Below, piece after piece: positions 1 through 8,427 of a stretch of 64,000 bases of DNA. Position 1 is the stretch's first letter; each line of letters starts with the position of its first letter. Below the pieces are notes generated by a model that searched no databases, was not told the DNA's origin, and saw only the letters and a list, made by a program, of their open reading frames with translations. A program made the position numbers and the translations under genes. Source of the DNA: Prosthecobacter algae (GTDB taxonomy: Bacteria > Verrucomicrobiota > Verrucomicrobiia > Verrucomicrobiales > Verrucomicrobiaceae); the NCBI RefSeq assembly GCF_039542385.1, contig NZ_BAABIA010000011.1, forward strand, positions 1 to 64,000, written 5' to 3'.

Positions 1-670
1 TTGGAGTTCCGGCCAGAGCGGCCCGTTTGCAGAGATCGAGGAGGCGTTTTCCATAGAGGACACGGCCGATGCCGAGTTTTTTGGTGGTTCGTGTGATCGA
101 GTAATCCACCTCGCGCACGCCCATGAGTTGAAGCACCTGCATCCAGTCGCGCAGGTCATGGAACATGAAGACGAGGTAGTCGTGGTGCTCGAACGCCTGA
201 CACTCCATGCGGGGGATGATTTCCATCTCCTCGGCGGGGTCTTCGGCGTCGAACAATTTGCGGATCTCGTCTTCGGCAAAGCCGGTGAGTTCGAGATCAA
301 AGGATGGATCGCTTTCCTGAATGGATTTGAGCAACCGCTTCAGATCTCCTTCATCGAGTTCCGCCAGTTCTGCGAGGCGGTTGTCGGCGAGCAAATCGGC
401 GAGTTCCTCGGCTTCGCTGGCATAGTCCTGCTCATCCACTGGCACGGATTCACAGCCGATCAGTAGTGCGGCCTCCAGCCGGCCATGTCCGCGCACGATC
501 ATGCCGCTGCGTTTGGAGAGGGTGATCGAGTTCCGCCAGCCTTGCTCTTGAATGATGGAGGCCAGCAAGGCGATCTGATGCGCACTGTGCCGGTTCGGAT
601 TGGCCGGATTGGGCTTCAGCGTGTTGGGATCAATCAGCCGCGTGTGGGCGCAGTAAATGGGAATACTCAC
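1..670 (-). CDS. ParB/sulfiredoxin-fold phage protein, 3' truncated by window edge
   Basis: The minus-strand frame stays open from a GTG at 668-670 to the window edge (about 223 codons seen). The product begins MSIPIYCAHTRL and carries a ParB-type core near residues 15-85, with the motif RGHGRLEAA (ParB box GxxR) about 55 residues in and a run of short acidic helices after it. Such ParB-nuclease-like proteins commonly precede phage terminases and are often linked to DNA methylases; no methylase is visible here because the gene runs off the window. It is divergent from the XRE regulator at 705 with about 34 bp between the starts. No strong ribosome site is seen. The family is fairly sure; the role (genome modification or host takeover) is inferred. 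Confidence 0.72.
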   Translation of the reverse strand, partial: MSIPIYCAHTRLIDPNTLKPNPANPNRHSAHQIALLASIIQEQGWRNSITLSKRSGMIVRGHGRLEAALLIGCESVPVDEQDYASEAEELADLLADNRLAELAELDEGDLKRLLKSIQESDPSFDLELTGFAEDEIRKLFDAEDPAEEMEIIPRMECQAFEHHDYLVFMFHDLRDWMQVLQLMGVREVDYSITRTTKKLGIGRVLYGKRLLDLCKRAALAGTP

Positions 671-684
671 GCACCGCGAGAAGT

Positions 685-699
685 GTCAACGGCGTTGAC
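685..699. promoter_or_regulatory. Candidate operator between divergent phage genes
   Basis: The 15-bp odd palindrome GTCAACGGCGTTGAC lies in the 34-bp gap between the GTG of the ParB-like gene and the first ATG of the XRE regulator. A symmetrical site there would suit autoregulation by the helix-turn-helix protein. A half-site GTTGAC recurs at 940-945, upstream of the small terminase. No regulator-site pairing can be proven from sequence alone. Confidence 0.45.
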
Positions 700-704
700 G
701 TCAG

Positions 705-938
705 ATGCGGGCTATGCGTGACTTGCGTATGGCTGCCATGAAACTTCCCAAAGGGGTGACTCCCCGCAAATTTGCCCGCGCGCTTCAGGCGTGGCGAGAG
801 AAGAAGGCGTTCAGCCAGCGCGATGCGGCGGAGTTTCTGGGCATCAGCAAGCGCACGCTGGAAAACTGGGAACAGGAGCGCGCCACACCGCGTGGCTATG
901 CCGTGGTGGCACTGATGAAGCTGCTGGAGATGAAGTGA
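705..938 (+). CDS. XRE-family helix-turn-helix regulator
   Basis: A 77-residue protein (or 66 residues from the in-frame ATG at 738) that is almost only a DNA-binding domain. The stretch FSQRDAAEFLGISKRTLENW has the classic XRE layout: helix, short turn (LGIS) and recognition helix (KRTLENWE), followed by the usual ERATPRG segment. The start is uncertain: ATGs occur at 705, 714, 729 and 738 and none has a clear Shine-Dalgarno sequence. It lies between the divergent ParB-like gene and the terminase genes, so it may control early-to-late switching or its own promoter at the nearby palindrome. It is too small to carry an oligomerisation domain such as that of CI, so a Cro- or activator-like role is possible. 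Confidence 0.8.
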   Translation: MRAMRDLRMAAMKLPKGVTPRKFARALQAWREKKAFSQRDAAEFLGISKRTLENWEQERATPRGYAVVALMKLLEMK

Positions 939-942
939 CGTT

Positions 943-963
943 GACTCCGCAGCCAGCGGAGTC
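943..963 (+). promoter_or_regulatory. Hairpin abutting the small terminase start codon
   Basis: GACTCCGC at 943-950 and GCGGAGTC at 956-963 form a perfect 8-bp stem with a 5-nt loop ending one base before the ATG at 964. It occupies the position where a ribosome-binding site would sit and follows the regulator stop at 938 by 4 nt. It could limit translation of the small terminase or act as a regulator site. There is no T run, so it is not a typical terminator. Confidence 0.45.
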
Positions 964-1575
964 ATGGAATCATCGCTGCCGCCCGATCTCGCTCGCAAGC
1001 TCCTCAACAAGGATCTCGCCAATCTCGTTCAACGTGTTCACAAAGGCGGAAAGCTGACTCGTGCGGAGCGGGCCATGCTCCAAAATGTGGCCAGCAACAC
1101 TGTGGGCGGTGACAAGGTGGGACCGGCCTTCGCGAGGAACTTCGTGGATCTCGCCGACATTCTCGGTGTCACACGCCAGTCGATCACGACATGGAAAAAG
1201 CGGAAGGATGCGCCAACCCCAGCCGCCAATGGTCTGCACGATGTGGCCGCATGGCGCGAGTTCATGAAGCAGCATGATCTCAAGGGAGGCACTCCAACAA
1301 CGGATCTCGAAACCGCCCTGCGCGCACGCAAACTGCTGGCCGAGGTGGAGGAACGCGAACTCAAGGTGGCGGTGCGCAAGGGTCTCTATGTTGCCATAGA
1401 TGAGGTGAGGCAGGAATGGACGCGGATTGCTGGACGGGTCACGAGCCTGTTGCGCAACAAGTTTGAAAATGAACTGCCACCCATCCTTTCCGGGCTCGAT
1501 GCCACCGGCATTCAGGAGGAGAATCGCAAGGCCATCGACGAAGTGCTGACGCTCCTCAACCAAGGCCATGGGTGA
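964..1575 (+). CDS. Phage terminase small subunit
   Basis: This 203-residue protein sits directly before the large terminase and overlaps it by 8 bp. Residues 55-85 (FVDLADILGVTRQSITTWKK) form a Nu1-type winged or helix-turn-helix DNA-binding region that would recognise the packaging site. The C-terminal half (about 115-200) is predicted helical with ARKLLAEVEERELKVAVRKG, typical of the oligomerisation and large-subunit-binding region in the Nu1/DUF1441 type. The ATG at 964 follows a hairpin rather than a strong ribosome site. Its role would be to select phage DNA and load the GpA-type packaging motor. The call rests on context plus domain layout. Confidence 0.82.
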   Translation: MESSLPPDLARKLLNKDLANLVQRVHKGGKLTRAERAMLQNVASNTVGGDKVGPAFARNFVDLADILGVTRQSITTWKKRKDAPTPAANGLHDVAAWREFMKQHDLKGGTPTTDLETALRARKLLAEVEERELKVAVRKGLYVAIDEVRQEWTRIAGRVTSLLRNKFENELPPILSGLDATGIQEENRKAIDEVLTLLNQGHG

Positions 1576-3391
1576 TACGCTGCGCGAGATCGGCTGCCAG
1601 ATTTGGCGGCCTCCTGACCGCCGACCCCCATGGGCTTGGGCCGAGGAGCATGTCCACTCGATCCCCTATTCCCCGGTGCCGGGCAGGTTTCGTGCGGACA
1701 ACTCACCGTGGTTGAAGGAACCGCTGGAAGCACTGGTTGATCCCAAGGCACGCATCGTCTCGATCATCGCCGCGATTCAATCGAGCAAGACCACGATTGG
1801 TGAGATCGGCCTCTGCTACATCATCGCCAATTTGCCCGGCCCTGCGCTGTGGCTCGACCAGACGGACGATGATGCCAAGGACCAGGCCGAAAGCAGGCTT
1901 GGACGCATCTTCGATGAATGTCCCAGCGTGCAGGCGCTCTACCCGCGTGACCGACACAAACTCAAGACGAGCACCAAGCATTTCTCGAACGGCATGACGC
2001 TGTGGGTGCTCGGTGCCCACAACAAGACCAACCTGCAACGCCGCTCCATCCGCTGGCTGATCGGTGATGAGACATGGCGCTGGCCCGTGGGACACATGGC
2101 GGAGGCGGAAGCCCGTGTCACCGCCTTCGGCTGGCTGGGCAAGTGCCTCTTCATGTCCCAGGGCGGGGAAGAGAACGATGACACTCACCGCAAGTTTGAA
2201 ACCACGGACATGCGCGAGTGGACTTTTGAGTGCCCTCACTGCGGACTGCGGCAGCCCTTCAAGTGGGACAACGTCGAGTGGAGCAAGGACGCACGCGATG
2301 ATGATGGCGAATGGAACTTCGCCCGCGTTCGTGAAACGGCCTCGCTTAACTGCGAAGGCTGCAACCACGCCTTTGAGGACAGCGACCGCACACGACGTCT
2401 GCTCAACACCTCGGGGCGCTATGTGGCCACCAACTTGAACGCCTCGACTGAGAACGTGGGGTTCCATTGGAACGCGCTGTGCGCCATGAGCTGGGGCCGT
2501 CTCGCTGAGCTCTATCTGCGGGCGAAGGCTGTGGCAAAACGAGGTGATCTGGAACCACTGCGTCAGTTCTACCAGAAGCGCCTTGCTTTGCCATGGCGCG
2601 ACTACCTGGAGGATTTTAAATTGGAGATCACTCCAAGCGGCTACCGTCTGGGTGAAACCTGGGACGATGAGGCGGCAGTGAACAGGCAGGGCAAGTTCCT
2701 CACGCCCCCCTTCGATCCGTCACTGGCTGCGGCACCGCTTCGATTCATGACGGTGGACTGCCAGATGGATCACTTCTTCGTGATCGTGCGCGGCTGGTCG
2801 TTGGAGGGTTCTTCGCGTTTGGTGTGGCGTGAACGCGTGCCCACCTGGGACGAAGTACTGAGCTTGCAGGAACGCTTCACCATTCACTCCAACCTGGTGT
2901 TTGTCGATGCCGGCCACGCCACCTATGACGTGTATCGCGAATGCGCCAAGCACGGCTGGGTGGCTCTCATGGGCGACCGCCGTGCCACCTATGTTCACCG
3001 CACCAAGGAAGGCCGCAGTGTGCATCGGTTCTACTCGCCGCGTCGCAAGGTGGTGCTAGGACGCGGCCAGACTTGCTCGGTGTTCTACTGGTCGAACCTC
3101 AACATCAAAGACATGCTCGCGCGACTGCGCCGCAATCAGGACCCGGAGCGTGGTGCCACCTGGGAAATCGCCGAGGATGCCGGCGACGACTACCTCACGC
3201 AGATGGAGAGCGAGCAGCGCGTGCGCAAAGGCGGCAAGTGGTTGTGGGAACGCATCGGCAAGCGCCCCAATCATTACTGGGATTGTGAAGCCATGCAGGT
3301 GGCCGCAGCGGTGATGCTCAAGCTCGTCGGTCAGGAGTCGGTGAAGGCGGATGCCGAGATCAACGAGGACAACGAAGCCACCGCAGATTGA
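1568..3391 (+). CDS. Phage terminase large subunit, GpA type
   Basis: This 607-residue protein matches the lambda GpA family in length and order. The N-terminal ATPase has a Walker-A-like QSSKTT at about residues 71-76, WLDQTDDDAK near 95-104 and a Walker-B-like WLIGDE at about 163-168. A zinc-knuckle-like insertion follows, with CPHC near 222 and CEGC near 262. The C-terminal nuclease part (about 385-585) contains MTVDCQMDHF and FVDAGH segments with the expected acidic residues. It would package DNA into proheads together with the small subunit. The coding start overlaps the upstream gene, consistent with translational coupling. Confidence 0.95.
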   Translation: MGDTLREIGCQIWRPPDRRPPWAWAEEHVHSIPYSPVPGRFRADNSPWLKEPLEALVDPKARIVSIIAAIQSSKTTIGEIGLCYIIANLPGPALWLDQTDDDAKDQAESRLGRIFDECPSVQALYPRDRHKLKTSTKHFSNGMTLWVLGAHNKTNLQRRSIRWLIGDETWRWPVGHMAEAEARVTAFGWLGKCLFMSQGGEENDDTHRKFETTDMREWTFECPHCGLRQPFKWDNVEWSKDARDDDGEWNFARVRETASLNCEGCNHAFEDSDRTRRLLNTSGRYVATNLNASTENVGFHWNALCAMSWGRLAELYLRAKAVAKRGDLEPLRQFYQKRLALPWRDYLEDFKLEITPSGYRLGETWDDEAAVNRQGKFLTPPFDPSLAAAPLRFMTVDCQMDHFFVIVRGWSLEGSSRLVWRERVPTWDEVLSLQERFTIHSNLVFVDAGHATYDVYRECAKHGWVALMGDRRATYVHRTKEGRSVHRFYSPRRKVVLGRGQTCSVFYWSNLNIKDMLARLRRNQDPERGATWEIAEDAGDDYLTQMESEQRVRKGGKWLWERIGKRPNHYWDCEAMQVAAAVMLKLVGQESVKADAEINEDNEATAD

Positions 3392-3407
3392 CACGGCTCC
3401 AGGGGGC

Positions 3408-3626
3408 ATGAACCCCACTCAAACTCTTCAGGGCAAGCTCACTTACGCGGGCATCGTCATTTCTGCGGTCGGTGCTCTTGGCCGTCTCTTCGGTCTGCAT
3501 CTCCCCACGGACGAAGCTCAGGGCATGGTGGCCATTGCCGCCGCCAACTGGGACACCATTGCCGAGTTCGGCGGTCTCGCCACCGCCGCCTATGGTCGTC
3601 TGCGCATCAACTGGAGGAAGAAATGA
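3408..3626 (+). CDS. Small holin-like phage membrane protein
   Basis: A 72-residue protein starting at an ATG preceded by AGGGGG. It has one clear hydrophobic stretch near residues 10-28 (TYAGIVISAVGALGRLFG), a second weaker one near 38-60, and a basic end (RINWRKK). Length, topology and its place immediately before a CHAP endolysin with a 4-bp overlap suggest a holin. Known families of short phage holins show similar layout, but I cannot assign one with certainty. A longer reading frame opens upstream at 3351 inside the terminase gene; the internal start has the better ribosome site. Confidence 0.62.
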   Translation: MNPTQTLQGKLTYAGIVISAVGALGRLFGLHLPTDEAQGMVAIAAANWDTIAEFGGLATAAYGRLRINWRKK

Positions 3627-4204
3627 CCTCCGACGCTCTTGCAACGGCGGTGATGCGACAGGCGAGCCGGTTCATTGGCCTGCGCGAAGTAAAACCCAAC
3701 GCCGAGTGGGACAACCCCAGCACGACTGGACCTGATCGCGCCCTGGTCGATGAACTGCGCTCGCTCATGCGCTCCGCTCCATGGGAACCTGGCTGGGCCT
3801 ATTGCGCCGCGTTCTGTGAAGGTATGGTGCTTGCCGCGCTGCGTTCGCTTTCTGCCACACCGGAGCAGATCAAACGCTGGCAGGCAACGATGACGCCCCA
3901 CTGCGTCACCAGCGCAGCCAACTTCCGCAAGCTGGGTCTGCTGTCACCAACTGCGGCTCCTGGTGCCATCTGGCTCGCTCGTCATGGCAGCACTAACAAC
4001 GGTCATGCCGGCATCGTCACTGCTGTGCGTGGTCTGAGCATGTCCACCATTGAGGGCAACACATCACTCGATCCAAGCACCGATGCCAAAGAACGCGAAG
4101 GCGACTGGATCACCGCACGCATTCGTCCGCTGAAGGGGAGCGGCAGCCTTGTCACCCTTGGGTTCATCACACCAGTCTCCATCCTCAAGCTCATCAACCC
4201 ATGA
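3623..4204 (+). CDS. CHAP/NlpC-P60-like endolysin
   Basis: The 193-residue protein has the features of a CHAP-type cysteine peptidase or amidase: GWAYCAAFCEG with the likely nucleophile Cys61, NNGHAGIVTAV with His128, and TIEGNT around residues 142-147 giving the third polar residue. There is no signal peptide, so release would depend on a holin, which fits the membrane protein encoded just upstream. It would cleave host peptidoglycan at the end of infection. The gene overlaps its neighbours by 4 bp on both sides. No separate cell-wall-binding domain is seen, as is common for endolysins of Gram-negative hosts. Confidence 0.82.
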   Translation: MTSDALATAVMRQASRFIGLREVKPNAEWDNPSTTGPDRALVDELRSLMRSAPWEPGWAYCAAFCEGMVLAALRSLSATPEQIKRWQATMTPHCVTSAANFRKLGLLSPTAAPGAIWLARHGSTNNGHAGIVTAVRGLSMSTIEGNTSLDPSTDAKEREGDWITARIRPLKGSGSLVTLGFITPVSILKLINP

Positions 4205-4476
4205 CCCAGCCACGTTATGATTCCACCATCAGCCTCGGGCATGTCGTTCAGATCCTCTCTCTGGTCATCGCCGGTGCAACGGCCTGGGGTGTTCACACCA
4301 GCACGCTTCGCCACCTGGAACTGTTGCGCAACGAGGACCGGCAGCGACTTGAATCCCACGACGTGAAGATCCAACTCCTGGAACGCAGCACGGATGTGGT
4401 GAAGACGGACGTGAACTACATCCGGCTAACCGTGGATGAGATCAAACGTGACCTGAAGCAGCCCACGACTCGTTGA
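4201..4476 (+). CDS. Phage membrane/coiled-coil protein, probable lysis accessory
   Basis: This 91-residue protein has a single membrane segment at about residues 12-31 (HVVQILSLVIAGATAWGV) followed by a highly charged helical tail (LRHLELLRNEDRQRLESHDVKIQLLERS) expected to form a coiled coil. This layout resembles XhlA-like holin partners or inner-membrane spanins. It overlaps the endolysin stop codon (ATGA), so it belongs to the lysis block. No embedded second frame that would encode an outer spanin was recognised. Function is inferred from topology and context only. Confidence 0.6.
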   Translation: MTQPRYDSTISLGHVVQILSLVIAGATAWGVHTSTLRHLELLRNEDRQRLESHDVKIQLLERSTDVVKTDVNYIRLTVDEIKRDLKQPTTR

Positions 4477-4492
4477 CAGCTCACGCCCGAGC

Positions 4493-4750
4493 ATGGCGCA
4501 AGGTTTGTTCACCGTCGGCTTCACCGTCGCAGAAGTTCTAAGCATCCAGGCGAAGGCCAAGCAGATGCTTTTGGAGGGCAAGACCCTCATGAGTTGGGGC
4601 GACAGCGGTTCAAACGCTTCAAAGCAGTTCCCGATGACCGTGAAGGAGACGCTCGATGAATGCGTCCATGCGCTGCGCGTTCTGGCTCCAAACACCTATG
4701 AACGTCGCCGCCGGATCACCACTTCCCACATACGCCGTATCGCCCCATGA
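4493..4750 (+). CDS. gpW-like head-tail connector protein
   Basis: An 85-residue protein immediately before the portal gene and overlapping it by 4 bp, the place occupied by gpW in lambda. The core LLEGKTLMSWGDSG...FPMTVKETLDECVHAL resembles the gpW pattern, in which a helix is followed by a short beta hairpin around a GK(R/T) motif and a second helix, with a basic C-terminus (RRRRITTSHIRRIAP). gpW seals DNA in the filled head and prepares it for tail attachment. The assignment rests on size, position and this partial pattern; a profile comparison was not possible. Confidence 0.65.
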   Translation: MAQGLFTVGFTVAEVLSIQAKAKQMLLEGKTLMSWGDSGSNASKQFPMTVKETLDECVHALRVLAPNTYERRRRITTSHIRRIAP

Positions 4751-6183
4751 ATCCACTTCTCCAATGGGTGAACGACTGGTTCAAGCCCAAGGCCATCAGC
4801 TCGATCTACGAATCCGCCAATCCATCGCCGCGCCGAGGTCAGGTGCCTGGTGCCTCACCGCGTGATGCGAAGCAGGACCTCACGCCTCATGTTCATCGTG
4901 AGTTGGTGAAGCGTTCGCGTTACCTCGCCAAGAACTCCGGTTTCGTGCGTGAGATGGTCAGCAACATGGCGATCTATTCCACAGGGGATGGCATTCGCCC
5001 GCAGGCACAGTCAGATGACCCGGAATGGAATCGCAAAGCCGAAGCCTATTTCCGAGCATGGTCGGCAAGGTGTGAAATCACCGGCAGGTTCAGCTTCGAG
5101 GAAGTGCAATCGCTGGTCTGTCGCGGCATGGATGTGGACGGTGAATACTTCATTCACCTCACCCGCAGCCGACTTGGACTGGCCGCGCTCCAGTTGATCG
5201 AGTCCCACCGCATCGGTGATGGCAACACGTCCGCAAAAAGCTACCACGGCATCACCCTGGATGCCTGGGGAGCGCCCGTTTCATATCGCGTGATCGAAGA
5301 CAAAGGCGGTCGAGAACTGCCTGCGCAAAGCGTGCTGCATGTGTTTGAGCCGGAGAATGCCACGAGCGTTCGCAACGCCCCGACGATCCAGCATTCCATC
5401 AATCACATCATCGACGAGATGGAGCTGATCGCTTTGGAAAAGCACGCCGTGAAGGACAACTGCGACGTCACCCGTGTGCTGAAGACGGAAACAGGTGATC
5501 TGAAGGATGATTCAGATTTTGCCATCGAAGGTGATCAGGCCGCCGCCAGCGAAGCCAGCAGCCCATCGTCACTTCAGCAGATCACTGGCGGAAAGCTCGT
5601 CGCCCTCAAGCCCAACGAATCACTCGATTCCTTCGAGCCGAAACGGCCCAGTCCAACGTTCACCGGGTTCCTGGAGCATCTGCGCCGTGACTCCGCGCTT
5701 GGCGTGCTGCCGTATGAATTTGCGGCGGACTCATCCAAGGTTGGCGGGGCGGGTGTTCGATTGGTGGTGGCCAAAGCAGATCGACGGTTCTCCTACCGTC
5801 AGATGATCCTCATTCAACGACTGATCAAACCGGTGTGGTTCTATGTGATCGGCGATGCGATTGCTCGTGGCGAACTGCCCGCCGTCCAGGGCTGGTGGAA
5901 GATTAGCTGCGTGTGTCCACGCAAGCTCAGTGTCGATGCAGGTCGTGAAGCCCAGCAGAATCGCTCCGACGTGGAGATGGGACTCAAAACCATCAGCGAC
6001 CATTACGAGGAACTGGGCGCGGACTTCGGTGAGGAACTGGAACGGCGTGCGCGGGACGCGAAGATGATCCTCGAAACCGCCGCCAAATACAGTGTGCCTC
6101 TCGACATGCTCTGGAAGCCAAGCGGCGGCTCTGCCGTGCCTGCACCGCCGCCTGCTGCCGTTGACACTCCAAGCGGGGCGTGA
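4747..6183 (+). CDS. Phage portal protein, lambda family
   Basis: The 478-residue protein matches the lambda-type portal family (Phage_portal_2). Indicators are the N-terminal RYLAKNSGFVREMVSNM region, the VCRGMDVDGEYFIH stretch near residue 125, IESHRIGDG, and the C-terminal LPYEFAADSSKVGGAGVR and RFSYRQMILIQRLIKPVW segments. It would form the dodecameric ring at the capsid vertex through which DNA is packaged. A Ser/Gln-rich insertion at about residues 255-285 (DQAAASEASSPSSLQQ) is probably a surface loop. The gene starts inside the gpW-like gene and its stop overlaps the GTG of the protease gene. Confidence 0.95.
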   Translation: MNPLLQWVNDWFKPKAISSIYESANPSPRRGQVPGASPRDAKQDLTPHVHRELVKRSRYLAKNSGFVREMVSNMAIYSTGDGIRPQAQSDDPEWNRKAEAYFRAWSARCEITGRFSFEEVQSLVCRGMDVDGEYFIHLTRSRLGLAALQLIESHRIGDGNTSAKSYHGITLDAWGAPVSYRVIEDKGGRELPAQSVLHVFEPENATSVRNAPTIQHSINHIIDEMELIALEKHAVKDNCDVTRVLKTETGDLKDDSDFAIEGDQAAASEASSPSSLQQITGGKLVALKPNESLDSFEPKRPSPTFTGFLEHLRRDSALGVLPYEFAADSSKVGGAGVRLVVAKADRRFSYRQMILIQRLIKPVWFYVIGDAIARGELPAVQGWWKISCVCPRKLSVDAGREAQQNRSDVEMGLKTISDHYEELGADFGEELERRARDAKMILETAAKYSVPLDMLWKPSGGSAVPAPPPAAVDTPSGA

Positions 6184-7448
6184 CCGCGCTCGATTCGCTT
6201 TTCTCCCGCCAGCCCTGGCTCATCACCTCCGAGGCCATGCACAGCATGGCAGCTCAAGCCGTGGCGTTCTTCGATGCGCGTCTGACGCTCCCTGAGCCGT
6301 CATCGAACCCGCTGCTATCCGTGGAAGAGGGTGTTGGCATCATCCGCATCCACGGCCCGCTCATGCGCGACCCGGATTTGATTTCGTCGCTGCTCTTCGG
6401 TGCGACCGACATGAACCAGGTGGCGGAGGCGATTCAAGAAGCGGTCGCTCAAGATGCAGTAAAATCCATCCTGCTGGACATCGACTCACCGGGCGGAACG
6501 GTCAATGGAACGCCCGAGCTGGCCCAGGCTGTGGCGGATGCCGCCAAGCTCAAATCCATCCACGCCTTCAGTGCAGGCCAGATGTGCAGCGCGGCCTACT
6601 GGATCGCGTCCCAGTGCGATGCTGTCTATGCCACACCCAGCGCTCGCGTAGGCTCCATTGGCGTGATGCTGCCGTTCATCGACAGCGCCGAAAAGTTCCG
6701 TAGCCAGGGATTAAAAGTAGAAGTGTTCGCCGCAGGCAAGTTCAAGGGCATGGGCACGCCGGGTGTGTCGCTGAGCGAAGAGCAGCGTGCGTTGATCCAG
6801 TCCGACATTGAAGAAGTCGCCGCTGACTTCAAAAGCGCCGTGCTCGCGCGTGGTCGCAAGATCCCGGACGAGGCGATGGAAGGGCAGAGTTTTAGCGCCC
6901 GCAAGGCTCAGCGCTTCAACCTGGCCGGCACGGTCAAGAGTCGCGACGAGGTGATCGCCCGTCTGCGCTCCATCGCCGCCCGAGTTGACACGCCTTCCCG
7001 GACATCCACCTCGATGAAAACCGCCGAAGAACAACTCACTGATGCGCTTGCTCGCATTCAAACCTTGGAAGCCGATGCCAAAGCTCGCGAGAGCTTGATG
7101 TCCGACGCCTCCGCCCAAGTCGAAACTTTTAAAGCCAGCCTCACCGCCAAGGAGCAGTCTCATCAGACGGCCTTGCAGCAGGTCTGCACGGAGCGTGACA
7201 CACTCAAAGGCCAGCTCATCGCTGTTCAGGGTGATGTCGAGCGTCACAGCAAGCGTGCGGGCGAACTCGAAACGCAGGTGCGTGACCTCAACGCCCGCGA
7301 GCAGGATCTCGACAAGCGTGCTGCCGCCAAAGCCGCGCAGATCGCCGCTGAAATGGGCACGCAGGTGCCCGCCAAGATCACACCCGCCGGGGACAAAGCG
7401 CCCGCCACCGCCGCCGAGGTCTGGAACCGCCAGTTCGCCAAAGCCTGA
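6180..7448 (+). CDS. S49-family capsid protease fused to scaffold domain
   Basis: The 422-residue protein starts at a GTG overlapping the portal stop. Residues 50-235 form a ClpP/SppA-like fold: DIDSPGGTV near 101, the nucleophile region SAGQMCSAAYW with Ser137, and the lysine region FAAGKFKGMG with Lys187/189, giving the Ser-Lys dyad of lambda gpC-type proteases. After a linker ending near residue 275, the chain becomes a long charged coiled coil (QLTDALARIQTLEADAKARE and similar, to about 395), like the scaffold part of gpC/Nu3. It would scaffold the prohead, cut head proteins and be removed during maturation. A separate internal start for the scaffold (ATGAAAACCGCC near 7014) is possible. 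Confidence 0.9.
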   Translation: MTALDSLFSRQPWLITSEAMHSMAAQAVAFFDARLTLPEPSSNPLLSVEEGVGIIRIHGPLMRDPDLISSLLFGATDMNQVAEAIQEAVAQDAVKSILLDIDSPGGTVNGTPELAQAVADAAKLKSIHAFSAGQMCSAAYWIASQCDAVYATPSARVGSIGVMLPFIDSAEKFRSQGLKVEVFAAGKFKGMGTPGVSLSEEQRALIQSDIEEVAADFKSAVLARGRKIPDEAMEGQSFSARKAQRFNLAGTVKSRDEVIARLRSIAARVDTPSRTSTSMKTAEEQLTDALARIQTLEADAKARESLMSDASAQVETFKASLTAKEQSHQTALQQVCTERDTLKGQLIAVQGDVERHSKRAGELETQVRDLNAREQDLDKRAAAKAAQIAAEMGTQVPAKITPAGDKAPATAAEVWNRQFAKA

Positions 7449-7485
7449 TCCATCCCAATCACACACCCTCAACTCCTAGACCTCC

Positions 7486-8394
7486 ATGTCTGTCCCAACT
7501 CTTCTCGACATCGCCAAGCTGGACGCCGGTATCGGCTACCCGCTCATTGAGGAAGCCGTGAAAATGGCTCCCGAACTCACCGTCGTGCCCGCCGATACCA
7601 TGACCGGCACCACGATGGAACTGACCGTCCGCACCGGCCTGCCTTCCGTGCGCTTCCGCAACGCCAACGAGGGCGTGCCTCGCAGCAAGTCCAGCTACGA
7701 AACACGCACCTTCCAAACGCACATCCTCGATCACCAGATCGCTGTGGATGCGCAGATCGTGGATGGTGCCCGTGATCCAGGTCGCCTGCTCGAAAACCAT
7801 GCCTCGGGCGTGATCGAAGCGGCGATGCAATACATCGGCTCGCAGTTTTATTATGGCACCGGCAACGACAGCAAAGGCTTCCCCGGTCTGCTTGCGCAGA
7901 TCAAAGCCGATGCCGCGCATCTGGTGGATGCCGGTGGTGCGGCTTCCAAATCCTCGGTCTGGTTCCTGCGCCTAGGCCGTGAGTGTGTCGAGTTCCTGTT
8001 CGGCAACGCACAGTCCATCCGCCTCCAAGACACCTGGGATCTGGAAACGGTCTATGATGCCGAAGGCAATCCCTACAAGGCCTACACCAACTGGATGACA
8101 GGTCGTATCGGGATGCGCCTGGCCAACCGCAACTGCGCGGTGCGCATCAAGAACGTGGAAGAGTCCGGCAACGGCAAAAAGAGCCTCAACGACGCGCTGC
8201 TCTATTCGGCCTACGAGAAGTTCACCGACTTCGGCTTCGAGCCGACGCACATCCTCATGAACGGGCGCTCCCGCGAACAGTTGCGCAACAGCCGCACGGC
8301 CACCACCGCCAACGGCACGCCCGCGCCACTGCCCACCGAATGGGAAGGCATCCCGATCATCCGCACGGCCTCCATCGCCAACGACGAGACGTGA
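7486..8394 (+). CDS. Phage major capsid protein
   Basis: The gene lies immediately after the protease-scaffold gene and encodes 302 residues, a usual size for an HK97-fold capsid subunit. Features include the mixed alpha/beta N-terminal region, LENHASGVIEAAMQYIGSQF (spine-helix-like, about residues 104-123), FYYGTGNDSKGFPGL (a glycine-rich segment seen in many capsid proteins) and EWEGIPIIRTASI near the C-terminus. No own delta domain is seen, in agreement with a separate scaffold. It should be the main shell protein. The exact subfamily is not assigned. Confidence 0.85.
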   Translation: MSVPTLLDIAKLDAGIGYPLIEEAVKMAPELTVVPADTMTGTTMELTVRTGLPSVRFRNANEGVPRSKSSYETRTFQTHILDHQIAVDAQIVDGARDPGRLLENHASGVIEAAMQYIGSQFYYGTGNDSKGFPGLLAQIKADAAHLVDAGGAASKSSVWFLRLGRECVEFLFGNAQSIRLQDTWDLETVYDAEGNPYKAYTNWMTGRIGMRLANRNCAVRIKNVEESGNGKKSLNDALLYSAYEKFTDFGFEPTHILMNGRSREQLRNSRTATTANGTPAPLPTEWEGIPIIRTASIANDET

Positions 8395-8427
8395 TTCGCT
8401 TAACTGAACCTCATTCACCAAATCATC

